Shown here one piece after another: positions 40,337-49,627 of a DNA stretch of 64,000 nt; position 1 is the first letter of the stretch, and every line of letters begins with the position of its first letter. A program made the position numbers and the translations under genes. The notes under the pieces were generated by a model. That model made no database searches and was not told the origin of the DNA. It saw only the letters and a program-made list of their open reading frames with translations. The stretch comes from Liolophura sinensis (lineage: Eukaryota > Mollusca > Polyplacophora > Chitonida > Chitonidae). The stretch is taken from the NCBI RefSeq assembly GCF_032854445.1, contig NW_027018140.1, positions 1-64,000 on the forward strand, in the 5' to 3' direction.

Positions 40337-40979
40337 GTTGTACTTTTTACAGCAGACTGTATCAAGTACCTTGTGTTTTTTATGTACAAATGGTGTGGTT
40401 TTTCTACACGTAGATAAAGACATTGAGATTGTCTTGGACTTAGAAGTAAGACAATTGCTGGGTGAGTTAAATGGGCTTAGCCCAAAGATTTCAGGTCTTC
40501 TGGGCTACCGAAGGGCACATAACTTATAGTCAAAAGTTGAATATAGTAATGACCAGTCGCGATTGTACAGAGTACAGTGTAGCCGATTTCAATTAACAAA
40601 AAGACCAGGCAAAAATGCAAAAGTGGAAAAACTGTTCCAGTGCTGCTGATAAGAGGCTAATCCGACGTATTTTGTGACGAGAAATCGAATGGTGCAAACC
40701 GCGTTGCTCTCCGACCAATACGTTTGGCTGTAGCGACAATTCAATGATCATTGATGTCATAATCACGTGCCCAGCAACGGCTCTTACTCCATGGAAACCA
40801 GGGATATTTGCAATATTTTAACAGCTGCCGATGCCTGGCCCAATTCCGCATCTTTTGGCACCTTATAAATGTGGGTCAGTGTTTAGTTGTACTTTTTACA
40901 GCAGACTGTATCAAGTACCTTGTGTTTTTCACGTACAAATGGTGTTGTTTTTCTACACGTAGATAAAGACATTGAGATT

Positions 40980-43590
40980 GTCTTGGACTGAGAAGTAAGA
41001 CAATTGCTGGGTGAGTTAAATGGGCTTAGCCCAAAGATTTCAGGTCTTCTGGGCTACCGAAGGGCACATAACTTATAGTCAAAAGTTGAATATAGTAATG
41101 ACCAGTCGCGATTGTACAGAGTACAGTGTAGCCGATTTCAATTAACAAAAAGACCAGGCAAAAATGCAAAAGTGGAAAAACTGTTCCAGTGCTGCTGGTA
41201 AGAGGCTAATCCGACGTATTTTGTGACGAGAAATCGAATGGTGCAATCCGCGTTGCTCTCCGACCAATACGTTTGGCTGTAGCGACAATTGAATGATCAT
41301 TTATGTCATAATCACGTGCCCAGCAACGGCTCTTACTCCATGGAAACCAGGGAAATTTGCAATTTTTCAACAGCTGCCGATGCCTGGCTCAATTCCGCAT
41401 CTTTTGGCACCTTATTCATGTGGGTCTGTGGTCAGTTGTACTTTTTACAGCAGACTGTATCAAGTACCTTGTGTTTTTCACGTACAAATGGTGTTGTTTT
41501 TCTACACGTAAATAAAGACATTGAGATTGTCTTGGACTTAGAAGTAAGACAATTGCTGGGTGAGTTAAATGGGCTCGGCCCAAAGATTTGACGTCTTCTG
41601 GGCTACCGAAGGGCACATAACTTATAGTCAAAAGTTGAATATAGTAATGACCAGTCGCGAGTGTACAGAGTACAGTGGAGCCGATTTCAATTAACAAAAA
41701 GACCAGGCAAAAATGCAAAAGTGGAAAAACTGTTCCAGTGCTGCTGGTAAGAGGCTAATCTGACGTATTTTGTGACGAGAAATCGAATGGTGCAAACCGC
41801 GTTGCTCTCCGACCAATACTTTTGGCTGTAGTGACAATTGAATGATCATTTATGTCATAATCACGTGCCCTGCAACGGCTCTTACTCCATGGAAACCAGG
41901 GAAATTTGCAATTTTTCAACAGCTGCCGATGCCTGGCTCAATTCCGCATCTTTTGGCACCTTATTCATGTGGGTCTGTGGTCAGTTGTACTTTTTACAGC
42001 AGACTGTATCAAGTACCTTGTGTTTTTCACGTACAAATGGTGTTGTTTTTCTACACGTAGATAAAGACATTGAGATTGTCTTGGACTTAGAAGTAAGACA
42101 ATTGCTGGGTGAGTTAAATGGGCTTAGCCCAAAGATTTCAGGTCTTCTGGGCTACCGAAGGGCACATAACTTATAGTCAAAAGTTGAATATAGTAATGAC
42201 CAGTCGCGATTGTACAGAGTACAGTGTAGCCGATTTCAATTAACAAAAAGACCAGGCAAAAATGCAAAAGTGGAAAAACTGTTCCAGTGCTGCTGGTAAG
42301 AGGCTAATCCGACGTATTTTGTGACGAGAAATCGAATGGTGCAAACCGCGTTGCTCTCCGACCAATACGTTTGGCTGTAGCGACAATTGAATGATCATTT
42401 ATGTCATAATTACGTGCACAGCAACGGCTCTTACTCCATGGAAACCAGGGAAATTGGCAATTTTTCAACAGCTGCCGATACCTGGCCCAATTCCGCATCT
42501 TTTGGCACCTTATTCATGTGGGTCTGTGGTCAGTTGTACTTTTTACAGCAGACTGTATCAAGTACCTTGTGTTTTTTTATGTACAAATGGTGTGGTCTTT
42601 CTACACATAGATAAAGACATTGAGATTGTCTTGGACTAAGAAGTAAGACAATTGCTGGGTGAGTTAAATGGGCTTACCCCAAAGATTTGACGTCTTCTGG
42701 GCTACCGAAGGGCACATAACTTATAGTCAAAAGTTGAATATAGTAATGACCAGTTGCGATTGTACAGAGTACAGTGTAGCCGATTTCAATTAACAAAAAG
42801 ACCAGGCAAAAATGCAAAAGTGGAAAAATTGTTCCAGTGCTGCTGGTAAGAGGCTAATCCGACGTATTTTGTGACGACAAATCGAATGGTGCAAACTGCG
42901 TTGCTCTCCGACCAATACTTTTGCCTGTAGCGACAATTGAATGATCATTTATGTCATAATCACGTGCCCAGCAACGGCTCTTACTCCATGGAAACCAGGG
43001 AAATTTGCAATTTTTCAACAGCTGCCGATGCCTGGCTCAATTCCGCATCTTTTGGCACCTTACTGAAGTGGGTCAGTGTTCAGTTGTACTTTTTACAGCA
43101 GACTGTATCAAGTACCTTGTGTTTCTCACGTACAAATGGTGTTGTTTTTCTACACGTAGATAAAGACATTGAGATTGTCTTGCACTTAGAAGTAAGGCAA
43201 TTGCTGGGTGAGTTAAATGGGCTTAGCCCAAAGATTTCAGGTCTTCTGGGCTACCGAAGGGCACATAACTTATAGTCAAAAGTTGAATATAGTAATGACC
43301 AGTCGCGATTGTACAGAGTACAGTGTAGCCGATTTCAATTAACAAAAAGACCAGGCAAAAATGCAAAAGTGGAAAAACTGGTCCAGTGCTGCTGGTAAGA
43401 GACTAATCCGACGTATTTTGTGTCGAGAAATCGAATGGTGCAATCCGCGTTGCTCTCCGACCAATACGTTTGGCTGTAGTGACAATTGAATGATCATTTA
43501 TGTCATAATCACGTGCCCAGCAACGGCTCTTACTCCATGGAAACCAGGGATATTTGCTATTTTTCAACAGCTGCCGATGCCTGGCCCAAT
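40980..43590 (+). repeat. 11-monomer-offset duplication, left copy
   Basis: This recurs 6,037 bp downstream. Shared private markers are GGACTGAGAAG at 40,985 and 47,022, CACGTAAATAAAG near 41,508 and 47,545, GTGCCCTGCAAC near 41,866 and 47,903, GACGACAAATCG with AAACTGCG in the monomer at 42941/48978, and TTTTGTGTCGAG just before 43490/49527. The T monomer at 42391 differs in its back half from its partner at 48429. Confidence 0.85.
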
Positions 43591-44585
43591 TCCTCATCTT
43601 TTGGCACCTTATAATTGTGGGTCAGTGTTTAGTTGTACTTTTTACAGCAGACTGTATCAAGTACCTTGTGTTTTTCACGTACAAATGGTGTGGTTTTTCT
43701 ACACGTAGATAAAGACATTGAGATTGTCTTGGACTAAGAAGAAAGACAATTGCTGGGTGAGTTAAATGGGCTGAGCCCAAAGATTTCAGGTCTTCTGGGC
43801 TACCGAAGGGCACATAACTTATAGTCAAAAGTTGAATATACTAATGACCAGTCGGGATTGTACAGTACAGTGTAGCCGATTTCAATTAACAAAAAGACCA
43901 GGTAAAAATGCAAAAGTGGAAAAAGTGTTCAAGTGCTGCTGGTAAGAGGCTAATCCGACGTATTTTGTGACGAGAAATCGAATGGTGCAATCCGCGTTGC
44001 TCTCCGACCAATACGTTAGGCTGTAGCGACAATTGAATGATCATTTATGTCATAATCACGTGCCCAGCAACGGCTCTTACTCCATGGAAACCAGGGAAAT
44101 TTGCAATTTTTCAACAGCTGCCGATGTCTGTCTCATTTCCGCATCTTTTGGCACCTTATTCATGTGGGTCTGTGGTCAGTTGTACTTTTTACAGCAGACT
44201 GTATCAAGTACCTTGTGTTTTTCACGTACAAATGGTGTGGTTTTTCTACACGTAGATAAAGACATTGAGATTGTCTTGCACTTAGAAGTAAGACAATTGC
44301 TGGGTGAGTTAAATGGGCTTGGCCCAAAGATTTCAGGTCTTCTGGGCTACCGAAGGGCACATAACTTATAGTCAAAAGTTGAATATAGTAATGACCAGTC
44401 GCGATTGTACAGAGTACAGTGTAGCCGATTTCAATTAACAAAAAGACCAGGCAAAAATGCAAAAGTGGAAAAACTGTTCCAGTGCTGCTGGTAAGAGGCT
44501 AATCCGACGTATTTTGTGACGAGAAATCGAATGGTGCAATCCGCGTTGCTCTCCGACCAATACGTTTGGCTGTAGCGACAATTGA
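42941..44585 (+). repeat. 3-monomer module, copy 1 (o-S-o)
   Basis: The monomers at 42941, 43490 and 44037 form a module found again at 53,924-55,565 and 58,858-60,502. Markers are GTGTCGAG before the S monomer, CCTCATCTTTTGG and TTATAATTGTGGG in it, ATACTAATGACCAGTCGGG and TACAGTACAG in its tail, ACGTTAGGCTG before the third monomer, and GATGTCTGTCTCATTTCC in it. The left part also belongs to the 11-monomer-offset duplication. Confidence 0.85.
43490..44036 (+). repeat. Monomer type S (547 bp), exemplar
   Basis: Type S is 2 bp short because TACAGAGTACAG has become TACAGTACAG (near 43,863, 46,607, 54,843 and 59,779). It also has ATACTAATGACC and, in three of four copies, AGTCGGGATTG. Copies are at 43490, 46234 (back half), 54471 and 59407. 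The length change is a clean lineage marker because it alters the monomer spacing. Confidence 0.88.
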
Positions 44586-44611
44586 ATGATCATTTATGTC
44601 ATAATCACGTG
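44579..44611. other. Dyad cluster in the reference monomer
   Basis: Four short dyads lie within 33 bp: CAATTG (44,579-44,584), AATGATCATT (44,585-44,594), TTATG-T-CATAA (44,594-44,604) and CACGTG (44,606-44,611). The same arrangement occurs in most monomers. C-type heads lengthen the second dyad to 12 bp, D-type heads break it with one C, N-type heads destroy two of them, and T-type heads change CACGTG to GTGCAC. Dyad-rich DNA is a known property of many centromeric satellites; binding by a particular protein here is not shown. Confidence 0.55.
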
Positions 44612-45134
44612 CCCAGCAACGGCTCTTACTCCATGGAAACCAGGGAAATTTACAATTTTTCAACAGCTGCCGATGCCTGGCTCAATTCCGCATCTTTTGG
44701 CACCTTATTCATGTGGGTCTGTGGTCAGTTGTACTTTTTACAGCAGACTGTATCAAGTACCTTGTGTTTTTCACGTACAAATGGTGTGGTTTTTCTACAC
44801 GTAGATAAAGACATTGAGATTGTCTTGGACTTAGAAGTAAGACAATTGCTGGGTGAGTTAAATGGGCTTGGCCCAAAGATTTCAGGTCTTCTGGGCTACC
44901 GAAGGGCACATAACTTATAGTCAAAAGTTGAATATAGTAATGACCAGTCGCGATTGTACAGAGTACAGTGTAGCCGATTTCAATTAACAAAAAGACCAGG
45001 CAAAAATGCAAAAGTGGAAAAACTGTTCCAGTGCTGCTGGTAAGAGGCTAATCCGACGTATTTTGTGACGATAAATCGAATGGTGCAAACCGCATTGCTC
45101 TCCGACCAATACTTTTGGCTGTAGTGACAATTGA
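44586..45134 (+). repeat. Reference 549-bp monomer
   Basis: This copy has the modal length and the commonest base at most variable sites, so it serves as a coordinate reference. A hand count gives about 42% G+C and about 18 CpG. By eye the conserved parts lie near +150 to +180 and +330 to +400 from the phase point. The most variable parts are the head (+0 to +40), +60 to +145, the T-run before ACGTACAAATGG (near +180 to +190), the CTTGG/CACTTAGAAG site (near +240), the GGGCTTAGCCC site (near +280 to +305) and the A-rich tail (+405 to +440). I see no internal sub-repeat that would split the monomer into shorter ancestral units. It has no convincing coding frame. Confidence 0.9.
44742..44761. 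other. Nearly invariant 20-mer in the reference monomer
   Basis: AGCAGACTGTATCAAGTACC is unchanged in almost every monomer I read. The exceptions seen are one substitution (CAGGCTG near 33,760) and two indels near 23,872-23,886 inside a suspected error cluster. The flanking 40 bp on each side vary by type. It may be a protein-binding site or simply a stretch not yet hit in a young family. Confidence 0.5.
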
Positions 45135-45683
45135 ATGATCATTTATGTCATAATCACGTGCCCAGCAACGGCTCTTACTCCATGGAAACCAGGGAAATTT
45201 GCAATTTTTCAACAGCTGCCGATGCCTGGCTCAATTCCGCATCTTTTGGCACCTTACTGAAGTGGGTCAGTGTTCAGTTGTACTTTTTACAGCAGACTGT
45301 ATCAAGTACCTTGTGTTTATCACGTACAAATGGTGTGGTTTTTCTACACGTAGATAAAGACATTGAGATTGTCTTGCACTTAGAAGTAAGGCAATTGCTG
45401 GGTGAGTTAAATGGGCTTGGCCCAAAGATTTGACGTCTTCTGGGCTACCGAAGGGCACATAACTTATAGTCAAAAGTTGAATATAGTAATGACCAGTCGC
45501 GATTGTACAGAGTACAGTGTAGCCGATTTCAATTAACAAAAAGACCAGGCAAAAATGCAAAAGTGGAAAAACTGTTCCAGTGCTGCTGGTAAGAAGCTAA
45601 TCCGACGTATTTTGTGACGAGAAATCGAATGGTGCAATCCGCGTTGCTCTCCGACCAATACGTTTGGCTGTAGCGACAATTGA

Positions 45684-46780
45684 ATGATCATTTATGTCAT
45701 AATCACGTGCCCAGCAACGGCTCTTACTCCATGGAAACCAGGGAAATTTACAATTTTTCAACAGCTGCCGATGCCTGGCTCAATTCCGCATCTTTTGGCA
45801 CCTTATTCATGTGGGTCTGTGGTCAGTTGTACTTTTTACAGCAGACTGTATCAAGTACCTTGTGTTTTTCACGTACAAATGGTGTTGTTTTTCTACACGT
45901 AGATAAAGACATTGAGATTGTCTTGGACTTAGAAGTAAGACAATTGCTGGGTGAGTTAAATGGGCTTGGCCCAAAGATTTCAGGTCTTCTGGGCTACCGA
46001 AGGGCACATAACTTATAGTCAAAAGTTGAATATAGTAATGACCAGTCGCGATTGTACAGAGTACAGTGTAGCCGATTTCAATTAACAAAAAGACCAGGCA
46101 AAAATGCAAAAGTGGAAAAACTGGTCCAGGTGCTGCTGGTAAGAGGCTAATCCGACGTATTTTGTGACGAGAAATCGAATGGTGCAAACCGCATTGCTCT
46201 CCGACCAATACTTTTGGCTGTAGTGACAATTGAATGATCATTTATGTCATAATCACGTGCCCAGCAACGGCTCTTACTCCATGGAAACCAGGGAAATTTG
46301 CAATTTTTCAACAGCTGCCGATGCCTGGCTCAATTCCGCATCTTTTGGCACCTTACTGAAGTGGGTCAGTGTTCAGTTGTACTTTTTACAGCAGACTGTA
46401 TCAAGTACCTTGTGTTTTTCATGTACAAATGGTGTGGTTTTTCTACACGTAGATAAAGACATTGAGATTGTCTTGGACTTAGAAGTAAGACAATTGCTGG
46501 GTGAGTTAAATGGGCTTAGCCCAAAGATTTCAGGTCTTCTGGGCTACCGAAGGGCACATAACTTATAGTCAAAAGTTGAATATACTAATGACCAGTCGCG
46601 ATTGTACAGTACAGTGTAGCCGATTTCAATTAACAAAAAGACCAGGTAAAAATGCAAAAGTGGAAAAACTGTTCAAGTGCTGCTGGTAAGAGGCTAATCC
46701 GACGTATTTTGTGACGAGAAATCGAATGGTGCAATCCGCGTTGCTCTCCGACAAATACGTTAGGCTGTAGCGACAATTGA
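45684..46780 (+). repeat. Dimer repeat, copy 2, diverging in second monomer
   Basis: This repeats 44,586-45,683 until about 46,400. The second monomer (46234) then differs: GTGTTTTTCATG instead of GTGTTTATCACG, and CTTGGACTTAG instead of CTTGCACTTAG. Its tail has lost 2 bp in the TACAG pair and reads ATACTAATGACC, as in the S type. So its back half comes from an S monomer like the one at 43490. Confidence 0.78.
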
Positions 46781-47329
46781 ATGATCATTTATGTCATAAT
46801 CACGTGCCCAGCAACGGCTCTTACTCCATGGAAACCAGGGAAATTTGCAATTTTTCAACAGCTGCCGATGCCTGCCTCATTTCCGCATCTTTTGGCACCT
46901 TATTCATGTGGGTCTGTGGTCAGTTGTACTTTTTACAGCAGACTGTATCAAGTACCTTGTGTTTTTCACGTACAAATGGTGTTGTTTTTCTACACGTAGA
47001 TAAAGACATTGAGATTGTCTTGGACTGAGAAGTAAGACAATTGCTGGGTGAGTTAAATGGGCTTAGCCCAAAGATTTCAGGTCTTCTGGGCTACCGAAGG
47101 GCACATAACTTATAGTCAAAAGTTGAATATAGTAATGACCAGTCGCGATTGTACAGAGTACAGTGTAGCCGATTTCAATTAACAAAAAGACCAGGCAAAA
47201 ATGCAAAAGTGGAAAAACTGTTCCAGTGCTGCTGGTAAGAGGCTAATCCGACGTATTTTGTGACGAGAAATCGAATGGTGCAATCCGCGTTGCTCTCCGA
47301 CCAATACGTTTGGCTGTAGCGACAATTGA
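46781..47329 (+). repeat. Hybrid monomer at the start of the 11-monomer-offset duplication
   Basis: The front resembles the monomer at 44037 (ACGTTAGGCTG upstream, CTCATTTCCGC, TTATTCATGTGGGTCTG). The back resembles the C monomer at 40744 (GGTGTTGTTTTTC, GGACTGAGAAG). The switch is between about 46,922 and 46,979. To its right the sequence follows 40,980-43,590 at an offset of 6,037. Confidence 0.82.
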
Positions 47330-49627
47330 ATGATCATTTATGTCATAATCACGTGCCCAGCAACGGCTCTTACTCCATGGAAACCAGGGAAATTTGCAAT
47401 TTTTCAACAGCTGCCGATGCCTGGCTCAATTCCGCATCTTTTGGCACCTTATTCATGTGGGTCTGTGGTCAGTTGTACTTTTTACAGCAGACTGTATCAA
47501 GTACCTTGTGTTTTTCACGTACAAATGGTGTTGTTTTTCTACACGTAAATAAAGATATTGAGATTGTCTTGGACTTAGAAGTAAGACAATTGCTGGGTGA
47601 GTTAAATGGGCTCGGCCCAAAGATTTGACGTCTTCTGGGCTACCGAAGGGCACATAACTTATAGTCAAAAGTTGAATATAGTAATGACCAGTCGCGATTG
47701 TACAGAGTACAGTGTAGCCGATTTCAATTAACAAAAAGACCAGGCAAAAATGCAAAAGTGGAAAAACTGTTCCAGTGCTGCTGGTAAGAGGCTAATCCGA
47801 CGTATTTTGTGACGAGAAATCGAATGGTGCAAACCGCGTTGCTCTCCGACCAATACTTTTGGCTGTAGTGACAATTGAATGATCATTTATGTCATAATCA
47901 CGTGCCCTGCAACGGCTCTTACTCCATGGAAACCAGGGAAATTTGCAATTTTTCAACAGCTGCCGATGCCTGGCTCAATTCCGCATCTTTTGGCACCTTA
48001 TTCATGTGGGTCTGTGGTCAGTTGTACTTTTTACAGCAGACTGTATCAAGTACCTTGTGTTTTTCACGTACAAATGGTGTTGTTTTTCTACACGTAGATA
48101 AAGACATTGAGATTGTCTTGGACTTAGAAGTAAGACAATTGCTGGGTGAGTTAAATGGGCTTAGCCCAAAGATTTCAGGTCTTCTGGGCTACCGAAGGGC
48201 ACATAACTTATAGTCAAAAGTTGAATATAGTAATGACCAGTCGCGATTGTACAGAGTACAGTGTAGCCGATTTCAATTAACAAAAAGACCAGGCAAAAAT
48301 GCAAAAGTGGAAAAACTGTTCCAGTGCTGCTGGTAAGAGGCTAATCCGACGTATTTTGTGACGAGAAATCGAATGGTGCAAACCGCGTTGCTCTCCGACC
48401 AATACGTTTTGGCTGTAGCGACAATTGAATGATCATTTATGTCATAATTACGTGCACAGCAACGGCTCTTACTCCATGGAAACCAGGGAAATTGGCAATT
48501 TTTCAACAGCTGCCGATACCTGGCCCAATTCCGCATCTTTTGGCACCTTATAAATGTGGGTCAGTGTTTAGTTGTACATTTTACAGCAGACTGTATCAAG
48601 TACCTTGTGTTTTTTATGTACAAATGGTGTGGTTTTTCTACACGTAGATAAAGACATTGAGATTGTCTTGGACTTAGAAGTAAGACAATTGCTGGGTGAG
48701 TTAAATGGGCTTAGCCCAAAGATTTGACGTCTTCTGGGCTACCGAAGGGCACATAACTTATAGTCAAAAGTTGAATATAGTAATGACCAGTTGCGATTGT
48801 ACAGAGTACAGTGTAGCCGATTTCAATTAACAAAAAGACCAGGCAAAAATGCAATAGTGGAAAAATTGTTCCAGTGCTGCTGGTAAGAGGCTAATCCGAC
48901 GTATTTTGTGACGACAAATCGAATGGTGCAAACTGCGTTGCTCTCCGACCAATACTTTTGCCTGTAGCGACAATTGAATGATCATTTATGTCATAATCAC
49001 GTGCCCAGCAACGGCTCTTACTCCATGGAAACCAGGGAAATTTGCAATTTTTCAACAGCTGCCGATGCCTGGCTCAATTCCGCATCTTTTGGCACCTTAC
49101 TGAAGTGAGTCAGTGTTCAGTTGTACTTTTTACAGCAGACTGTATCAAGTACCTTGTGTTTCTCACGTACAAATGGTGTTGTTTTTCTACACGTAGATAA
49201 AGACATTGAGATTGTCTTGCACTTAGAAGTAAGGCAATTGCTGGGTGAGTTAAATGGGCTTAGCCCTAAGATTTCAGGTCTTCTGGGCTACCGAAGGGCA
49301 CATAACTTAAAGTCAAAAGTTGAATATAGTAATGACCAGTCGCGATTGTACAGAGTACAGTGTAGCCGATTTCAATTAACAAAAAGACCAGGCAAAAATG
49401 CAAAAGTGGAAAAACTGGTCCAGTGCTGCTGGTAAGAGGCTAATCCGACGTATTTTGTGTCGAGAAATCGAAAGGTGCAATCCGCGTTGCTCTCCGACCA
49501 ATACGTTTGGCTGTAGTGACAATTGAATGATCATTTATGTCATAATCACGTGCCCAGCAACGGCTCTTACTCCATGGAAACCAGGGATAATTGCTATTTT
49601 TCAACAGCTGCCGATGCCTGGCCCAAT
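47017..49627 (+). repeat. 11-monomer-offset duplication, right copy
   Basis: Partner of 40,980-43,590. Inside it, the T monomer at 48429 switches after its head to a C-like sequence (TTATAAATGTGGGTCAGTG, GTACATTTTACAG). The latter marker is otherwise seen only at about 51,322 and 53,519. At the right end the monomer at 49527 keeps the GTGTCGAG head but then has CCGCATC and TTATTCATG instead of CCTCATC and TTATAATTG. Confidence 0.83.

Larger units (their letters stand above)
44586..45683 (+). repeat. Dimer repeat, copy 1
   Basis: The two monomers at 44586 and 45135 are repeated at 45684 and 46234, offset 1,098-1,099. The first has GAAATTTACAATTTTTC and the second is preceded by AAACCGCATTGCTC (near 45,087 and 46,188). 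This is the shortest-period HOR I see. Confidence 0.82.

Noticed and set aside
41506-41520. AATAAA polyadenylation-like signal in GTAAATAAAG
   Set aside because: It arises from one G-to-A change found only in the monomers at 41293 and 47330, and no transcript unit is present.
44628-44646. CENP-B box-like sequence near CCATGGAAACCAGGGA
   Set aside because: It shares TGGAAAC and GGGA with the box, but lacks the essential TTCG and CGGG bases and has a 2-bp spacing change.
44582-44920. Plus-strand open frame of about 112 codons recurring in most monomers (starts MNDHLCHNHVPSNGSYSMET)
   Set aside because: It begins at TTG, not ATG. It exists only because the repeat is homogenised, and many monomers break it with 1-base indels or the stop in GACTAAGAAG. 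The D-type extra base changes the whole C-terminus, and differences between types mostly change amino acids. No family is recognised.
45061-45076. Hammerhead ribozyme core suggested by GTGACGAGAAATC
   Set aside because: The conserved CUGANGA lacks its C, there is no stem II between GA and GAAA, and no cleavage-site stem I/III pairing is evident. The minus strand also has no complete core.
45063-45085. tRNA-like or pol III box B-like sequence around GAAATCGAATGGTGC
   Set aside because: It matches the GGTTCGANNCC core poorly on both strands, and there is no box A at a suitable distance and no cloverleaf.
45807-46241. Longest minus-strand open frame, 144 codons (a similar one at 9,547-9,981)
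   Set aside because: It crosses the monomer boundary only where neighbouring indels keep it open, overlaps plus-strand frames of the same repeat and has no recognisable domain.
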